Shown: positions 7,338 to 14,578 of the stretch, piece after piece
Layout of the letters: each line of letters begins with the position of its first letter
Position numbering within the stretch: the first letter of the stretch is position 1
Origin: JAKQLP01 sp964562165
Lineage (GTDB): Bacteria; Patescibacteriota; Dojkabacteria; B142; OLB20
DNA: 15,231 nucleotides
Direction: 5' to 3'
Assembly: GCA_964562165.1 (NCBI GenBank)
Contig: CAZLRZ010000020.1
Location: 1-15,231 of the forward strand
Program-made: the position numbers and the translations under genes
Notes under the pieces: model-generated
The model's database searches: none
Seen by the model: the letters and a program-made list of their open reading frames with translations, nothing else
Told to the model about the DNA's origin: nothing

Positions 7338-8264
7338 ATGGACAATCCAACACTTTCAATAATACTAACTGCAGCAAAAGAAGATAGAACAATAATGAAG
7401 GCGCTTGAAAGCGTAATAGAAAGTGCTAGAAACTTTTTAAAAAACGATTTCGAGTTAATTACTGTTATTCCTGATGATGAAACCTTTATCAAGGCGCAAG
7501 AATTCATTAAGTCAAAATACAAAAAATTAAACTGGAAGAATATTAAAGACCCTTACAAAGGCAAGCCTACCGCCTTAAACCTAGGTTTTGAAAGCGCTAA
7601 AGGTGACTACCTTTTATTAACCGATGGCGATGTATATATTTCAACAAATTCAGTTGCCGAGTTATTTTCGGAATTTAAGGATAAAAGTATCGGTGGCGTT
7701 ACGGGCAGACCTGTTTCTATGGATTCAAAATCCAATTACTGGGGGTTTATATCGCATTTATTAGCAGATGGAGCCCATACAAAAAGAATAGAATCAATGT
7801 CTCGAGGCAAGAAAAACAAATTCTTCGTTATGAGTGGCTACCTTTTTCTTGTAAAAAATCTAAAATTTAAAATCCCATCGGATTGTCTTGTTGAAGATGC
7901 ATATTTATCGTATGTGATTTTTAATAAAGGTTACAAGCTACTTTACGAGCCTAAAGCGAAAGTTTATGTTAAATACCCAAATAATTTAAGTGATTGGTTT
8001 AAACAAAAAGCAAGATCTGTAGGTGGATACATGCAACTATGGTCATATAACGTAGTTAAAGATGAAACTAAGGTTAGAAGTTTTTCAAAAGAACTCAATT
8101 ATTTTAAATACCCAATTGAATATGCCCGTAATTTTAAAGAGTTTCTATGGTCGCTTTCTCTATATTTTTTAAGAGCTGTTCTTTGGATAAAAATATTTTG
8201 GGATAGAGAGATATTAAAAAAGGATTTTGCTAAGACCTGGGTTCGTATTGAAAGCACTAAATGA
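7338..8264 (+). CDS. Family 2 glycosyltransferase, 308 aa
   Basis: A GT-A fold inverting glycosyltransferase, which would transfer a sugar from a nucleotide-sugar donor to an envelope acceptor. The N-terminal beta strand is LSIILTAAKEDR (6-17) and KGKPTALNLG lies near 74-83. The metal/donor-binding DxD is LTDGDVY (D96, D98), the probable catalytic acidic pair is in LVEDAYL (E186, D187), and QKARSVGG (223-230) sits where processive family members carry a Q/RxxRW motif, although the tryptophan is absent. A hydrophobic stretch near 268-288 could anchor or embed the C-terminus in the membrane. There is no signal peptide. It follows the small basic protein by one base. The product cannot be named. 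The stop is TGA. Confidence 0.88.
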   Translation: MDNPTLSIILTAAKEDRTIMKALESVIESARNFLKNDFELITVIPDDETFIKAQEFIKSKYKKLNWKNIKDPYKGKPTALNLGFESAKGDYLLLTDGDVYISTNSVAELFSEFKDKSIGGVTGRPVSMDSKSNYWGFISHLLADGAHTKRIESMSRGKKNKFFVMSGYLFLVKNLKFKIPSDCLVEDAYLSYVIFNKGYKLLYEPKAKVYVKYPNNLSDWFKQKARSVGGYMQLWSYNVVKDETKVRSFSKELNYFKYPIEYARNFKEFLWSLSLYFLRAVLWIKIFWDREILKKDFAKTWVRIESTK

Positions 8265-8266
8265 TG

Positions 8267-8272
8267 TATAAT
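8267..8272 (+). promoter_or_regulatory. Possible -10 element for lysS
   Basis: A consensus TATAAT lies three bases after the glycosyltransferase stop and 22 bp before the lysS ATG. No good -35 is present at 16-18 bp spacing (the bases there read CGTATT), so this is a weak internal promoter candidate that could uncouple lysS from the envelope genes. Confidence 0.25.
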
Positions 8273-8294
8273 TTAACATTATCAAATTAATTAA

Positions 8295-10256
8295 ATGGAA
8301 GAATCAAAGAGCAATTTGTCTGTTTTAAGAAAACAAAGGATTGATAAAATTTCAAAACTAAAAAGCCTCGGAATGAACCCCTATCCTTCAAAAGTCTCAC
8401 AAGATACAAAAGTAGGGGAAATACTTGGAAATTATGAAAAGTTTGAAAATAAGTTTGTCTATATTGCCGGGAGATTAATGTCTTGGCGAGAGCATGGCCA
8501 GCTTGTTTTCGGCCATATCCAAGATGAATCAGGTAAAATTCAGCTATACATAAAAGAAGACACCATTAAAAACTTAAGTCAGGCAAACGCATCCATTGGC
8601 TGGAAAGAACTTAACTTAATTGATGTTGGTGACTTTGTTCAAGCCGAAGGTAGTGTGACCAAAACAAAAACAGGCGAAATCTCGGTTTTAGTAAAAAGAA
8701 TAAGAATAATATCAAAGTCTTTAAGGCCACTTCCAGATAAATGGAAAGGCATTACTGACAAAGAGATCCGATACAGACGTAGATATCTTGATTTAACAAT
8801 GAGTTCCGAAGTTAGAGACTTGTTTAGACGAAAATCAAAATTTTGGGCTACAGTAAGAGACTTTTTAAGAGACAAAGGATTCTTTGAAGTAGAAACTCCA
8901 GTTTTAGAACTTAAAACCGGTGGAGCTGATGCAAGGCCTTTTATTACTCATCATAATGATCTCGATTTAGATCTTTACATGCGTATTTCCACTGAACTTT
9001 ATCAAAAGAGATTAATAGGTGGTGGTTTTGAAAAAATTTATACATTAGGTCCAAATTTTAGAAACGAAGGTGTTGATGATGAGCATGTTCAAGAATACAC
9101 AGCCCTAGAATGGTATTGGGCTTATGCTGACTACAAAGATAACATGAAGTTAACTGCCGATTTACTTCAATTCATAGCTCTAAAAGTGTATGGGAAAACC
9201 AACTTTACAGCTAGAGGCTTAACTTTTGACCTTTCTGACGAATGGAAAGAAATTGATTATTACGAAATTATTCGTGAAAGATTCGGTATTGATATCTTTA
9301 AAGATGACGAGCATAAAATGCTTGATGTATTAAAAAAAGAAGGTGTTAAATTACCAGGTGTAATTAACAAAAACAGGTTGATAGATAATTTGTGGAAGTT
9401 AATCAGAAAAACAATTGCTGGCCCTGCCTTCCTTATAAATGAACCCAAATTTATGTCTCCTTTAGCAAAATCAAAACCAGATAATCCACTATTAACTGAG
9501 AGATTCCATGTAATTATTGCAGGAAGTGAGCTCGGGAATGGTTATTCTGAAATCAATGATCCTCAAGATCAATTAGAAAGATTCTTAGATCAAGAAAAAG
9601 CAAGGCTTGCAGGCGATGATGAATCTCAAATGCTAGATATCGATTTCGTTGAAATGCTTGAATACGGAATGCCTCCCACTTCAGGATTTGGCATGAGCGA
9701 AAGAGTTTTCTGGTACTTTGAAGATATTTCCGCAAGAGAAGGCACACTATTCCCATTAATGAAGTCCGAAATTGACCACACAACAAAGGATATTTATGGT
9801 GATATTCTTGAGCCAAAATCAATAAAAAAACAAATCAAAAAAGATTTTACCAAAAAGACCGCTCTAGTCCTTAATAAAGACCTTACGGGATGGCAACTTA
9901 ACAATACAATTTCCCAACTTTCGATGTACATCGGAAACAAAATTAAAATCAATACCGATGATTTAGATGCCTTTGAAACCAAAGATCTAAAGAAGATCCC
10001 ACCAATAATCAATTACCCTGTAGTATCTTTATCTTCAAAGCCATCTCAATTTGCTGAATTCATTAATTCCGTTATCGAAGAAAAACTAATCTACTCGATT
10101 TACACTGAGGATATGATTAAGTTTTCTGACGACGAAGAATTAAAGAAAATGCTTTTCACCAAAGACTTTTCAGAGATTAAGATATTGGGCGTAGGAATCT
10201 TTGGTGATAACGAAAGAGTTAATAGACTAACAAAGAAATTTTCATTATGGAAATAA
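8295..10256 (+). CDS. lysS: Lysyl-tRNA synthetase, class II, with C-terminal DUF2000/PTH2-like extension, 653 aa
   Basis: Charges tRNA-Lys with lysine using ATP. The N-terminal OB-fold anticodon-binding domain spans about 50-140. The class II core follows: motif 1 FFEVETPVL (196-204, P202), motif 2 FRNEGVDDEHVQEYTALEWY (255-274), the ERF and GYSEINDP segments (402-423), and motif 3 GFGMSERVF (464-472, R470), in place of the usual GIGIDRL-type motif. A normal LysRS ends soon after the LFP near 485-487. Here about 135 more residues follow. The segment KTALVLNKDLTGWQLNN (521-537) and the downstream pattern resemble DUF2000, a family I recall as related in fold to peptidyl-tRNA hydrolase II. The gene starts 30 bp after the glycosyltransferase and overlaps the HD-domain gene by 10 bp. 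LysRS identity is secure; the extension assignment is by eye. Confidence 0.94.
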   Translation: MEESKSNLSVLRKQRIDKISKLKSLGMNPYPSKVSQDTKVGEILGNYEKFENKFVYIAGRLMSWREHGQLVFGHIQDESGKIQLYIKEDTIKNLSQANASIGWKELNLIDVGDFVQAEGSVTKTKTGEISVLVKRIRIISKSLRPLPDKWKGITDKEIRYRRRYLDLTMSSEVRDLFRRKSKFWATVRDFLRDKGFFEVETPVLELKTGGADARPFITHHNDLDLDLYMRISTELYQKRLIGGGFEKIYTLGPNFRNEGVDDEHVQEYTALEWYWAYADYKDNMKLTADLLQFIALKVYGKTNFTARGLTFDLSDEWKEIDYYEIIRERFGIDIFKDDEHKMLDVLKKEGVKLPGVINKNRLIDNLWKLIRKTIAGPAFLINEPKFMSPLAKSKPDNPLLTERFHVIIAGSELGNGYSEINDPQDQLERFLDQEKARLAGDDESQMLDIDFVEMLEYGMPPTSGFGMSERVFWYFEDISAREGTLFPLMKSEIDHTTKDIYGDILEPKSIKKQIKKDFTKKTALVLNKDLTGWQLNNTISQLSMYIGNKIKINTDDLDAFETKDLKKIPPIINYPVVSLSSKPSQFAEFINSVIEEKLIYSIYTEDMIKFSDDEELKKMLFTKDFSEIKILGVGIFGDNERVNRLTKKFSLWK

Positions 10257-10789
10257 ATTTATCAAGACAAGAAGCCGAAGAGCTTCTTGATAAACATATT
10301 ACTGAACCATATTTAAAGCTTCATTCAAAAATGGTAGCTGCAGGCCTTGAGGCTTATGCTGAAAAGTTCAATGCTAATAAAGACCTTTGGTATATAACAG
10401 GACTTTTGCACGACTTGGACTATCAAGAATTTCCAAACGAACATCCTAAAGTCAGTTTATTATGGTTAAAGGAACTCAAACTCCCTGATGAACTTATTGA
10501 TGCAATAGATCATCATGCATTAGGTGAACCTAAAATTGTTCTAAAAACCGATCTTGAAAAAACTCTTATCGCAACCGATGAGCTTTCGGGTTTGATTTAC
10601 GCTTATTCACTTATGCGCCCCACAAAGTACGAGGGTATGGAAGCTAAATCAGTAATGAAAAAGTTTAAGGACAAAGCCTTTGCTGCTAAGATAAATCGAG
10701 ATGAAATCCAGTACGGGGTTGAATCGATGGGGGCAGATTTAAAAGAGCATATTTCCTTTTTAATAGAAGTTTTTAAAGGGCAGTTTTAA
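10247..10789 (+). CDS. HD-domain metal-dependent phosphohydrolase-like protein, 180 aa
   Basis: The HD superfamily hydrolyses phosphoesters of nucleotides or related compounds using one or two divalent metals. The metal ligands are visible in order: H26 (LKLHSKM), H55-D56 (GLLHDLDY), H66 in a possible second-metal position, H89/H90 (AIDHHAL) and D111 (IATDELSG). The protein is a single helical domain with no sensor or membrane segment. Its ATG lies within the last codons of lysS (10-bp overlap), so the two are almost certainly translated together. Substrate is unknown; many bacterial proteins of this size and type are annotated only as HDIG-domain proteins. It converges on ssb with 8 bp between the stops. 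Confidence 0.85.
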   Translation: MEINLSRQEAEELLDKHITEPYLKLHSKMVAAGLEAYAEKFNANKDLWYITGLLHDLDYQEFPNEHPKVSLLWLKELKLPDELIDAIDHHALGEPKIVLKTDLEKTLIATDELSGLIYAYSLMRPTKYEGMEAKSVMKKFKDKAFAAKINRDEIQYGVESMGADLKEHISFLIEVFKGQF

Positions 10790-10797
10790 GACTCTAT

Positions 10798-11109
10798 TTA
10801 CTTAACAACTTTCCATCTATTAGCAAAAACAACTAGATTGGCCTTAGCTTCACCATCATTATTTAAATAAGCATCAACAGAAGGTTTTCCATCAACCATA
10901 ACCAAGTCTCCTTTACCGATTTTGGTAATGTTTTCGGCGGTTTTATTAAATACTAAAACATTATAAAAAGTAGGCTCACTTTCTTCTTTATCCTTTCTGT
11001 ATTCGTTTACAGCTAAAGAAAATTTACCGTACTTTTTGCCCTCTTTACTTTCTAGGATTTCGGCCGGTTTTGTAGCCCTCCCTAAAATAAGTAATTGTTG
11101 TATATTCAT
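10798..11109 (-). CDS. ssb: Single-stranded DNA-binding protein, short tail-less form, 103 aa
   Basis: Binds and protects single-stranded DNA during replication, repair and recombination. The sequence is a single SSB OB-fold: MNIQQLLILGRATKPAEI at the N-terminus, YGKFSLAVNEYR near 27-38, then FYNVLVFNKTAENI near 48-61 and the GKGDLVMVDGKPSV strand. It ends immediately after the fold (NRWKVVK). The usual glycine/proline-rich linker and the acidic DDDIPF-like tip that recruit partner proteins are both missing. The ATG at 11109 has only A/T-rich sequence before it and no Shine-Dalgarno. It lies 49 bp after the mutS-mfd cluster on the same strand and may be cotranscribed with it. A second, full-length ssb may exist elsewhere in the genome. 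Confidence 0.88.
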   Translation of the reverse strand: MNIQQLLILGRATKPAEILESKEGKKYGKFSLAVNEYRKDKEESEPTFYNVLVFNKTAENITKIGKGDLVMVDGKPSVDAYLNNDGEAKANLVVFANRWKVVK

Positions 11110-11158
11110 AATTGAATATATAAAAAATAATTACTCAATTTTATGGATTTGTGATTTA
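11110..11158 (-). other. Short AT-rich spacer between the Ate-like gene and ssb
   Basis: These 49 bases are almost entirely A and T. On the minus strand they contain TTGAGT and, 12 bp later, TATATT, which is too close for a standard promoter. A 6-bp inverted repeat (AATTGA/TCAATT) with a 19-nt loop is too weak for a terminator. No feature can be supported beyond a leader for ssb. Confidence 0.4.
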
Positions 11159-11821
11159 CTATTCCTTAATTAGATCTTTAACTTGCGAGAAGTCTTTGCT
11201 CCAGGAGGTTCCATCAAACCACTCGGAATTATTGAACTGAAGCTTATAAATGTCAGAAGGTCTCGTGAGAGTCCCTAGATAGAAGTATTGTTTATGATTA
11301 TCCAAAGCATATTGTATGGCTTTTAAAATCATTCCCATTCCAATATTGTTGCTGTATTTTTCGAATTCATAAAATGGATAGGCGTAGTGAATTATGGATG
11401 CATTTTGGTAAACAATTGCATAGCCTATTTTTTGGGAATCTAATGAGTATTCAAAAATTGAATTGAAATTGCTTCGACTAGAATCTGTTACTAAACTCTT
11501 AATCGTTGAAGCGGAAAAAGTATTATCTCCAAACTTTTTTGAATAGAATTCTTTACCGATTCGGTGAATGTTCCAGTCGTATTGGGATTTATCTAGTGGC
11601 AAGGGAACGGAATTTAGAGCTAATGCTTCAACCTTTCTTAAAACCCTTCTATTCTCACTATTAAAAGTGAAGTCTTTGAGATTGATTCGGATAAGCCTAG
11701 ATTGATATATTGAACCTTTGAATTTGCGTGAAAACAAGTACCCTTTATCATAGAAAACGGAAACTTCAACAGGATCGTCAGCGTTGATGGTCTTTTCGTC
11801 AAGGATTAGATATTTATGCAT
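11159..11821 (-). CDS. Arginyl-tRNA-protein transferase (Ate/Bpt)-like GNAT-fold protein, 220 aa, lacking cysteines
   Basis: The pattern resembles aminoacyl-tRNA-protein transferases, which add Arg or Leu to protein N-termini. The N-terminal part has KGYLFSRKFKGSIYQSRLIR (26-45), then FNSENRRVLRK (53-63), like the RSQRRVLRR block of the family. The C-terminal GNAT-like half has IIHYAYPFYEF (143-153), a GMGMILKAIQYAL helix (161-173), QYFYLGTLTRPSDIYKLQF (178-196), which corresponds to the YVYLGYWIPGCRKMAYK block, and the terminal WFDGTSW. No cysteine occurs anywhere, so the N-terminal cysteine cluster (Fe-S or zinc) of true Ate/Bpt enzymes is absent. I chose the ATG at 11821; a TTG at 11830 would add three residues. 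It overlaps the DUF167 gene by 8 bp. Similarity was judged by eye, and the donor and acceptor could be quite different. Confidence 0.68.
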   Translation of the reverse strand: MHKYLILDEKTINADDPVEVSVFYDKGYLFSRKFKGSIYQSRLIRINLKDFTFNSENRRVLRKVEALALNSVPLPLDKSQYDWNIHRIGKEFYSKKFGDNTFSASTIKSLVTDSSRSNFNSIFEYSLDSQKIGYAIVYQNASIIHYAYPFYEFEKYSNNIGMGMILKAIQYALDNHKQYFYLGTLTRPSDIYKLQFNNSEWFDGTSWSKDFSQVKDLIKE

Positions 11822-12041
11822 CGATTTCAATTATTTTAAGCTTAGATTTTAAGCCGGACTTAATTACAATTTGGCTCTTATTAACTTTAAAATAGTCAGA
11901 AAGTAATTGCAACAATTCTAAGTTGGCTCGGTTATCAATAGGGCGACTTTTAAGATAAATTTCAAAGGAGTTTTCTCCAGTTTTAACTATACGATTTTCT
12001 GATTTGTTAGCTTTAATTTTTACAGAAAATTTTAGAATCAT
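11814..12041 (-). CDS. YggU/DUF167 family protein, 75 aa
   Basis: A small alpha/beta protein of the DUF167 (YggU) family, whose biochemical role is not established. The typical features are visible: a first strand MILKFSVKIKANKSEN, then FEIYLKSRPIDNRANLELL (26-44), where the RPIDNRAN segment corresponds to the conserved APAxGKANxxL pattern, then DYFKVNKSQIVIKSGLKSK near 49-67, matching the usual lack of insertions and a terminal KxxxI strand. It begins with an ATGA overlap on the mfd stop and ends overlapping the Ate-like gene by 8 bp, so it is translationally coupled in the mutS-mfd cluster. Confidence 0.88.
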   Translation of the reverse strand: MILKFSVKIKANKSENRIVKTGENSFEIYLKSRPIDNRANLELLQLLSDYFKVNKSQIVIKSGLKSKLKIIEIDA

Positions 12042-14578
12042 ATTAATTCGCCTTTCTGCCTTTCGATTTCTTCGGCAAGTAATTGCATGTATAAACCATA
12101 TCCCATAAATTTAATATGGCCATGTTGTGCTTTTCCAAGTAGATTCCCGGCTCCTCTAATTTCTAAATCCTTACTGGCAAGTTTAAACCCACTTCCAAGT
12201 TCTGAAGATTCCAATATGGCTTTCAACCTTTTAACATATTTTTTTTCTGCAACCTTTTTTTCATCCCCTGATTTGTCTTCGCTTTCTAGACTACCTTCAT
12301 AGAACATAAAGGCATAGGCCTGTGTTTCACTTCTACCAACACGTCCCCTTAATTGATAAAGCTGTCCTAGCCCAAAATTTTGAGCATGTTCAATTATTAT
12401 TGTATTAACGTTGGGCATATCGATTCCGTTTTCGATTATGGTTGTGCAAATTAAGCAGTCATATTTGATTTCGTAGAAATCATTTATTCTTTGGCTTAAT
12501 TCGTTTGGAGGCATTTGCCCATGCGCAGTAACAAACTTCACATGTGGCATTAATTTTGAAAGTTTAGCTTTCACGGATTCAATTGTCGATACTCTGTTAT
12601 GCAAGAAATATACTTGACCGCCACGATTAACTTCCGCTTCGATTACGGAAACGATCTTACCCCAATCGATTTTATTAACATAGGTTTTAATAGCCAATCT
12701 GTTCTTTGGTGGGGTTTCGATCAATGATATTTCTTGAATGGAAGATAATGCCATACTCAAAGTCCTTGGGATTGGCGTGGCTGAAAGGTTTAAAATATGG
12801 ACGTTTTTAGCTAGTTTTTTAAGTTTTTCTTTTTGCTTTACTCCGAACTTTTGTTCTTCATCAATTATTAATAGTCCTAAGTTTTTAAATTGAACATCTG
12901 CGGATAGTAATCTGTGAGTTCCAATTATAATATCAACTTCACCGTTATATAATTTTTGTAAAGTTAGATCATTCGAAAACTTTGATAATCGTGAAAGGGA
13001 TTTTACCTTAAATTCTGTGCCTTTAAATCTATCCGTAAAAACCTTTTCGTGTTGTGCAGCAAGTACAGTTGTAGGGCATAGAACAGCTACCTGGAAGCCT
13101 GATTGACAGACCTTAAATGCTGCTCTCATTGCGACTTCGGTTTTGCCAAAACCGACATCTCCTACAATCAACCTGTTCATTGGATGCTCTAACATTAAAT
13201 CTGCCAAAATCTCTTTTTCAGCTCTAATTTGATCAGGGGTAGATTCATATTTAAAATCATCTATAAAGGATTCATAGGCATCTTCATTCCCTTCAATGAT
13301 TTTCGGAGCTTTTGAAAGAGCCCTTTTAGCATAAAGTTCAACTAAATCTTTTGCTACAAGGGCAATATCGGATTTAACTTTTTTCCTTAAATTTGACCAT
13401 TCAGCTTTACCAAGTTTTGTTAGTTCAGGAACTTGGCCGTCAGTGGCAATGTACTTTGTGATTTTGTTTATTGCAGTTAGGGGAATATATAATTCATCAG
13501 AATCGGCGTATTTAATAAAGATATAATCTTCTTTTGTGACTTTTGTAGTATATTCGCCAAAACCCAAAGAAATTTTTTCGACAAATTCTTCTTGTTTTAT
13601 GCCTTTGTAGATTCCAATACCATAGTCTTCGTGGACTATATAGTCATCAATATCAATTTCGCCTTCAAAATCGGCGAGCATTTGCCTGGCTTTGTTTGTG
13701 GTGAGTCTTTTGGTGACTTTATTTAAGAATATAGTTCCAAAAAGTTCACGATCTGTGAGAAAAAAAATCTTTTGAGATTTTGATTCCAAGCCGGAATCAA
13801 GCCCTTTGATTGGCTTCTCTTTATACTTTTGTAAGCTTTTAGGAAGATTTTTAAAGTTGTCTGTTAAAAGCAAAACATTAAAACCCTTGTCTTCTTTTAA
13901 AGCTATATCTTTTTCGAGATTATCAAAACGTTGGAAATATAGCTGAGGATATGTGAAATCGAATGTTAGGCTTTCTTCTTCATCGACTTCGTCAAACCTT
14001 AACTCATTTGAAAACACTATAGACTTCTTTAAGAACTTTTCGCCTGGATTGTAAACTTGAATATTGTTATATAGGGTTTTTTCGGATAATTCGTTAATAT
14101 CTCCAATTAAAAACTCATCTACATCTGAATACTTTTTATTGTAAACTTCATCAATTAAATTCCCTGATTCAAATTCATCGCCAAAAAAACTAATTCTTAA
14201 TGGATGCTCATACCCAAGTGGCCAAATTGTTAGGATATCACCTGCAACTGTAAATTCCGATGGATTCAAAACCTTAAGAACTTTATTATAATTATGATTA
14301 AGGATAATTTTAATAAGCTTAATTAGAGGTGTTTTTCTGAATTGAATTAATTGAATCGTATTAAGATAGTTTAGTGTGTCTTGATTCTCACGAGTGACAT
14401 AAACAACGGCACGTTTTAAATCTTCCGAAACAGCCTCCACAAGGCTAGATTGAAAAGAGTAGGGGACTTGATAGATTTTTACAATGTCAAAAAGAATATC
14501 CGACTTTGAAGGTGTAGATAATTCTTTTTTAAAATTGGTATATACAGGGTTATTCTTAATTATTTCGGCTAGATTCAT
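12038..14578 (-). CDS. mfd: Transcription-repair coupling factor Mfd, reduced form, 846 aa
   Basis: Mfd is a DNA translocase that pushes stalled RNA polymerase off damaged DNA and recruits UvrA. Visible in order: a UvrB-like remnant ending in the D1b block ILTIWPLGYEHPLRISFFGD (115-134), the CarD-like RNA polymerase-interacting domain with DDYIVHEDYGIGIYKGI (311-327), and the SF2/RecG-like motor. The motor has Walker A GDVGFGKT (473-480), the Mfd-type DEEQ (573-576), SATPIPRTL (599-607) and RGRVGRS (744-750). The protein is about 300 residues shorter than E. coli Mfd (1148). The polymerase-interacting domain begins near 311 instead of about 470, with little room for domain D2. The chain ends at EEIERQKGELI, so the C-terminal TRCF domain D7 is absent. 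Its ATGA start overlaps the mutS stop. Confidence 0.95.
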   Translation of the reverse strand: MNLAEIIKNNPVYTNFKKELSTPSKSDILFDIVKIYQVPYSFQSSLVEAVSEDLKRAVVYVTRENQDTLNYLNTIQLIQFRKTPLIKLIKIILNHNYNKVLKVLNPSEFTVAGDILTIWPLGYEHPLRISFFGDEFESGNLIDEVYNKKYSDVDEFLIGDINELSEKTLYNNIQVYNPGEKFLKKSIVFSNELRFDEVDEEESLTFDFTYPQLYFQRFDNLEKDIALKEDKGFNVLLLTDNFKNLPKSLQKYKEKPIKGLDSGLESKSQKIFFLTDRELFGTIFLNKVTKRLTTNKARQMLADFEGEIDIDDYIVHEDYGIGIYKGIKQEEFVEKISLGFGEYTTKVTKEDYIFIKYADSDELYIPLTAINKITKYIATDGQVPELTKLGKAEWSNLRKKVKSDIALVAKDLVELYAKRALSKAPKIIEGNEDAYESFIDDFKYESTPDQIRAEKEILADLMLEHPMNRLIVGDVGFGKTEVAMRAAFKVCQSGFQVAVLCPTTVLAAQHEKVFTDRFKGTEFKVKSLSRLSKFSNDLTLQKLYNGEVDIIIGTHRLLSADVQFKNLGLLIIDEEQKFGVKQKEKLKKLAKNVHILNLSATPIPRTLSMALSSIQEISLIETPPKNRLAIKTYVNKIDWGKIVSVIEAEVNRGGQVYFLHNRVSTIESVKAKLSKLMPHVKFVTAHGQMPPNELSQRINDFYEIKYDCLICTTIIENGIDMPNVNTIIIEHAQNFGLGQLYQLRGRVGRSETQAYAFMFYEGSLESEDKSGDEKKVAEKKYVKRLKAILESSELGSGFKLASKDLEIRGAGNLLGKAQHGHIKFMGYGLYMQLLAEEIERQKGELI

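Noticed and set aside
5533..8264. Alternative genetic code with TGA as glycine, known in some CPR lineages
   Set aside because: TGA ends the Mur-like ligase, the glycosyltransferase and mfd at the expected places, and no conserved reading frame contains an in-frame TGA.
9553..9822. Minus-strand frame of 89 codons inside lysS, and similar frames at 8639-8875, 9260-9448 and 9794-10012
   Set aside because: They are opposite to well-conserved LysRS sequence and have no recognisable motifs.
10783..10809. Hairpin-like inverted repeat (8 bp with one bulge, 10-nt loop) between the convergent HD and ssb genes
   Set aside because: The stem is AT-rich, overlaps both coding ends and has no T-run, so a terminator cannot be supported.
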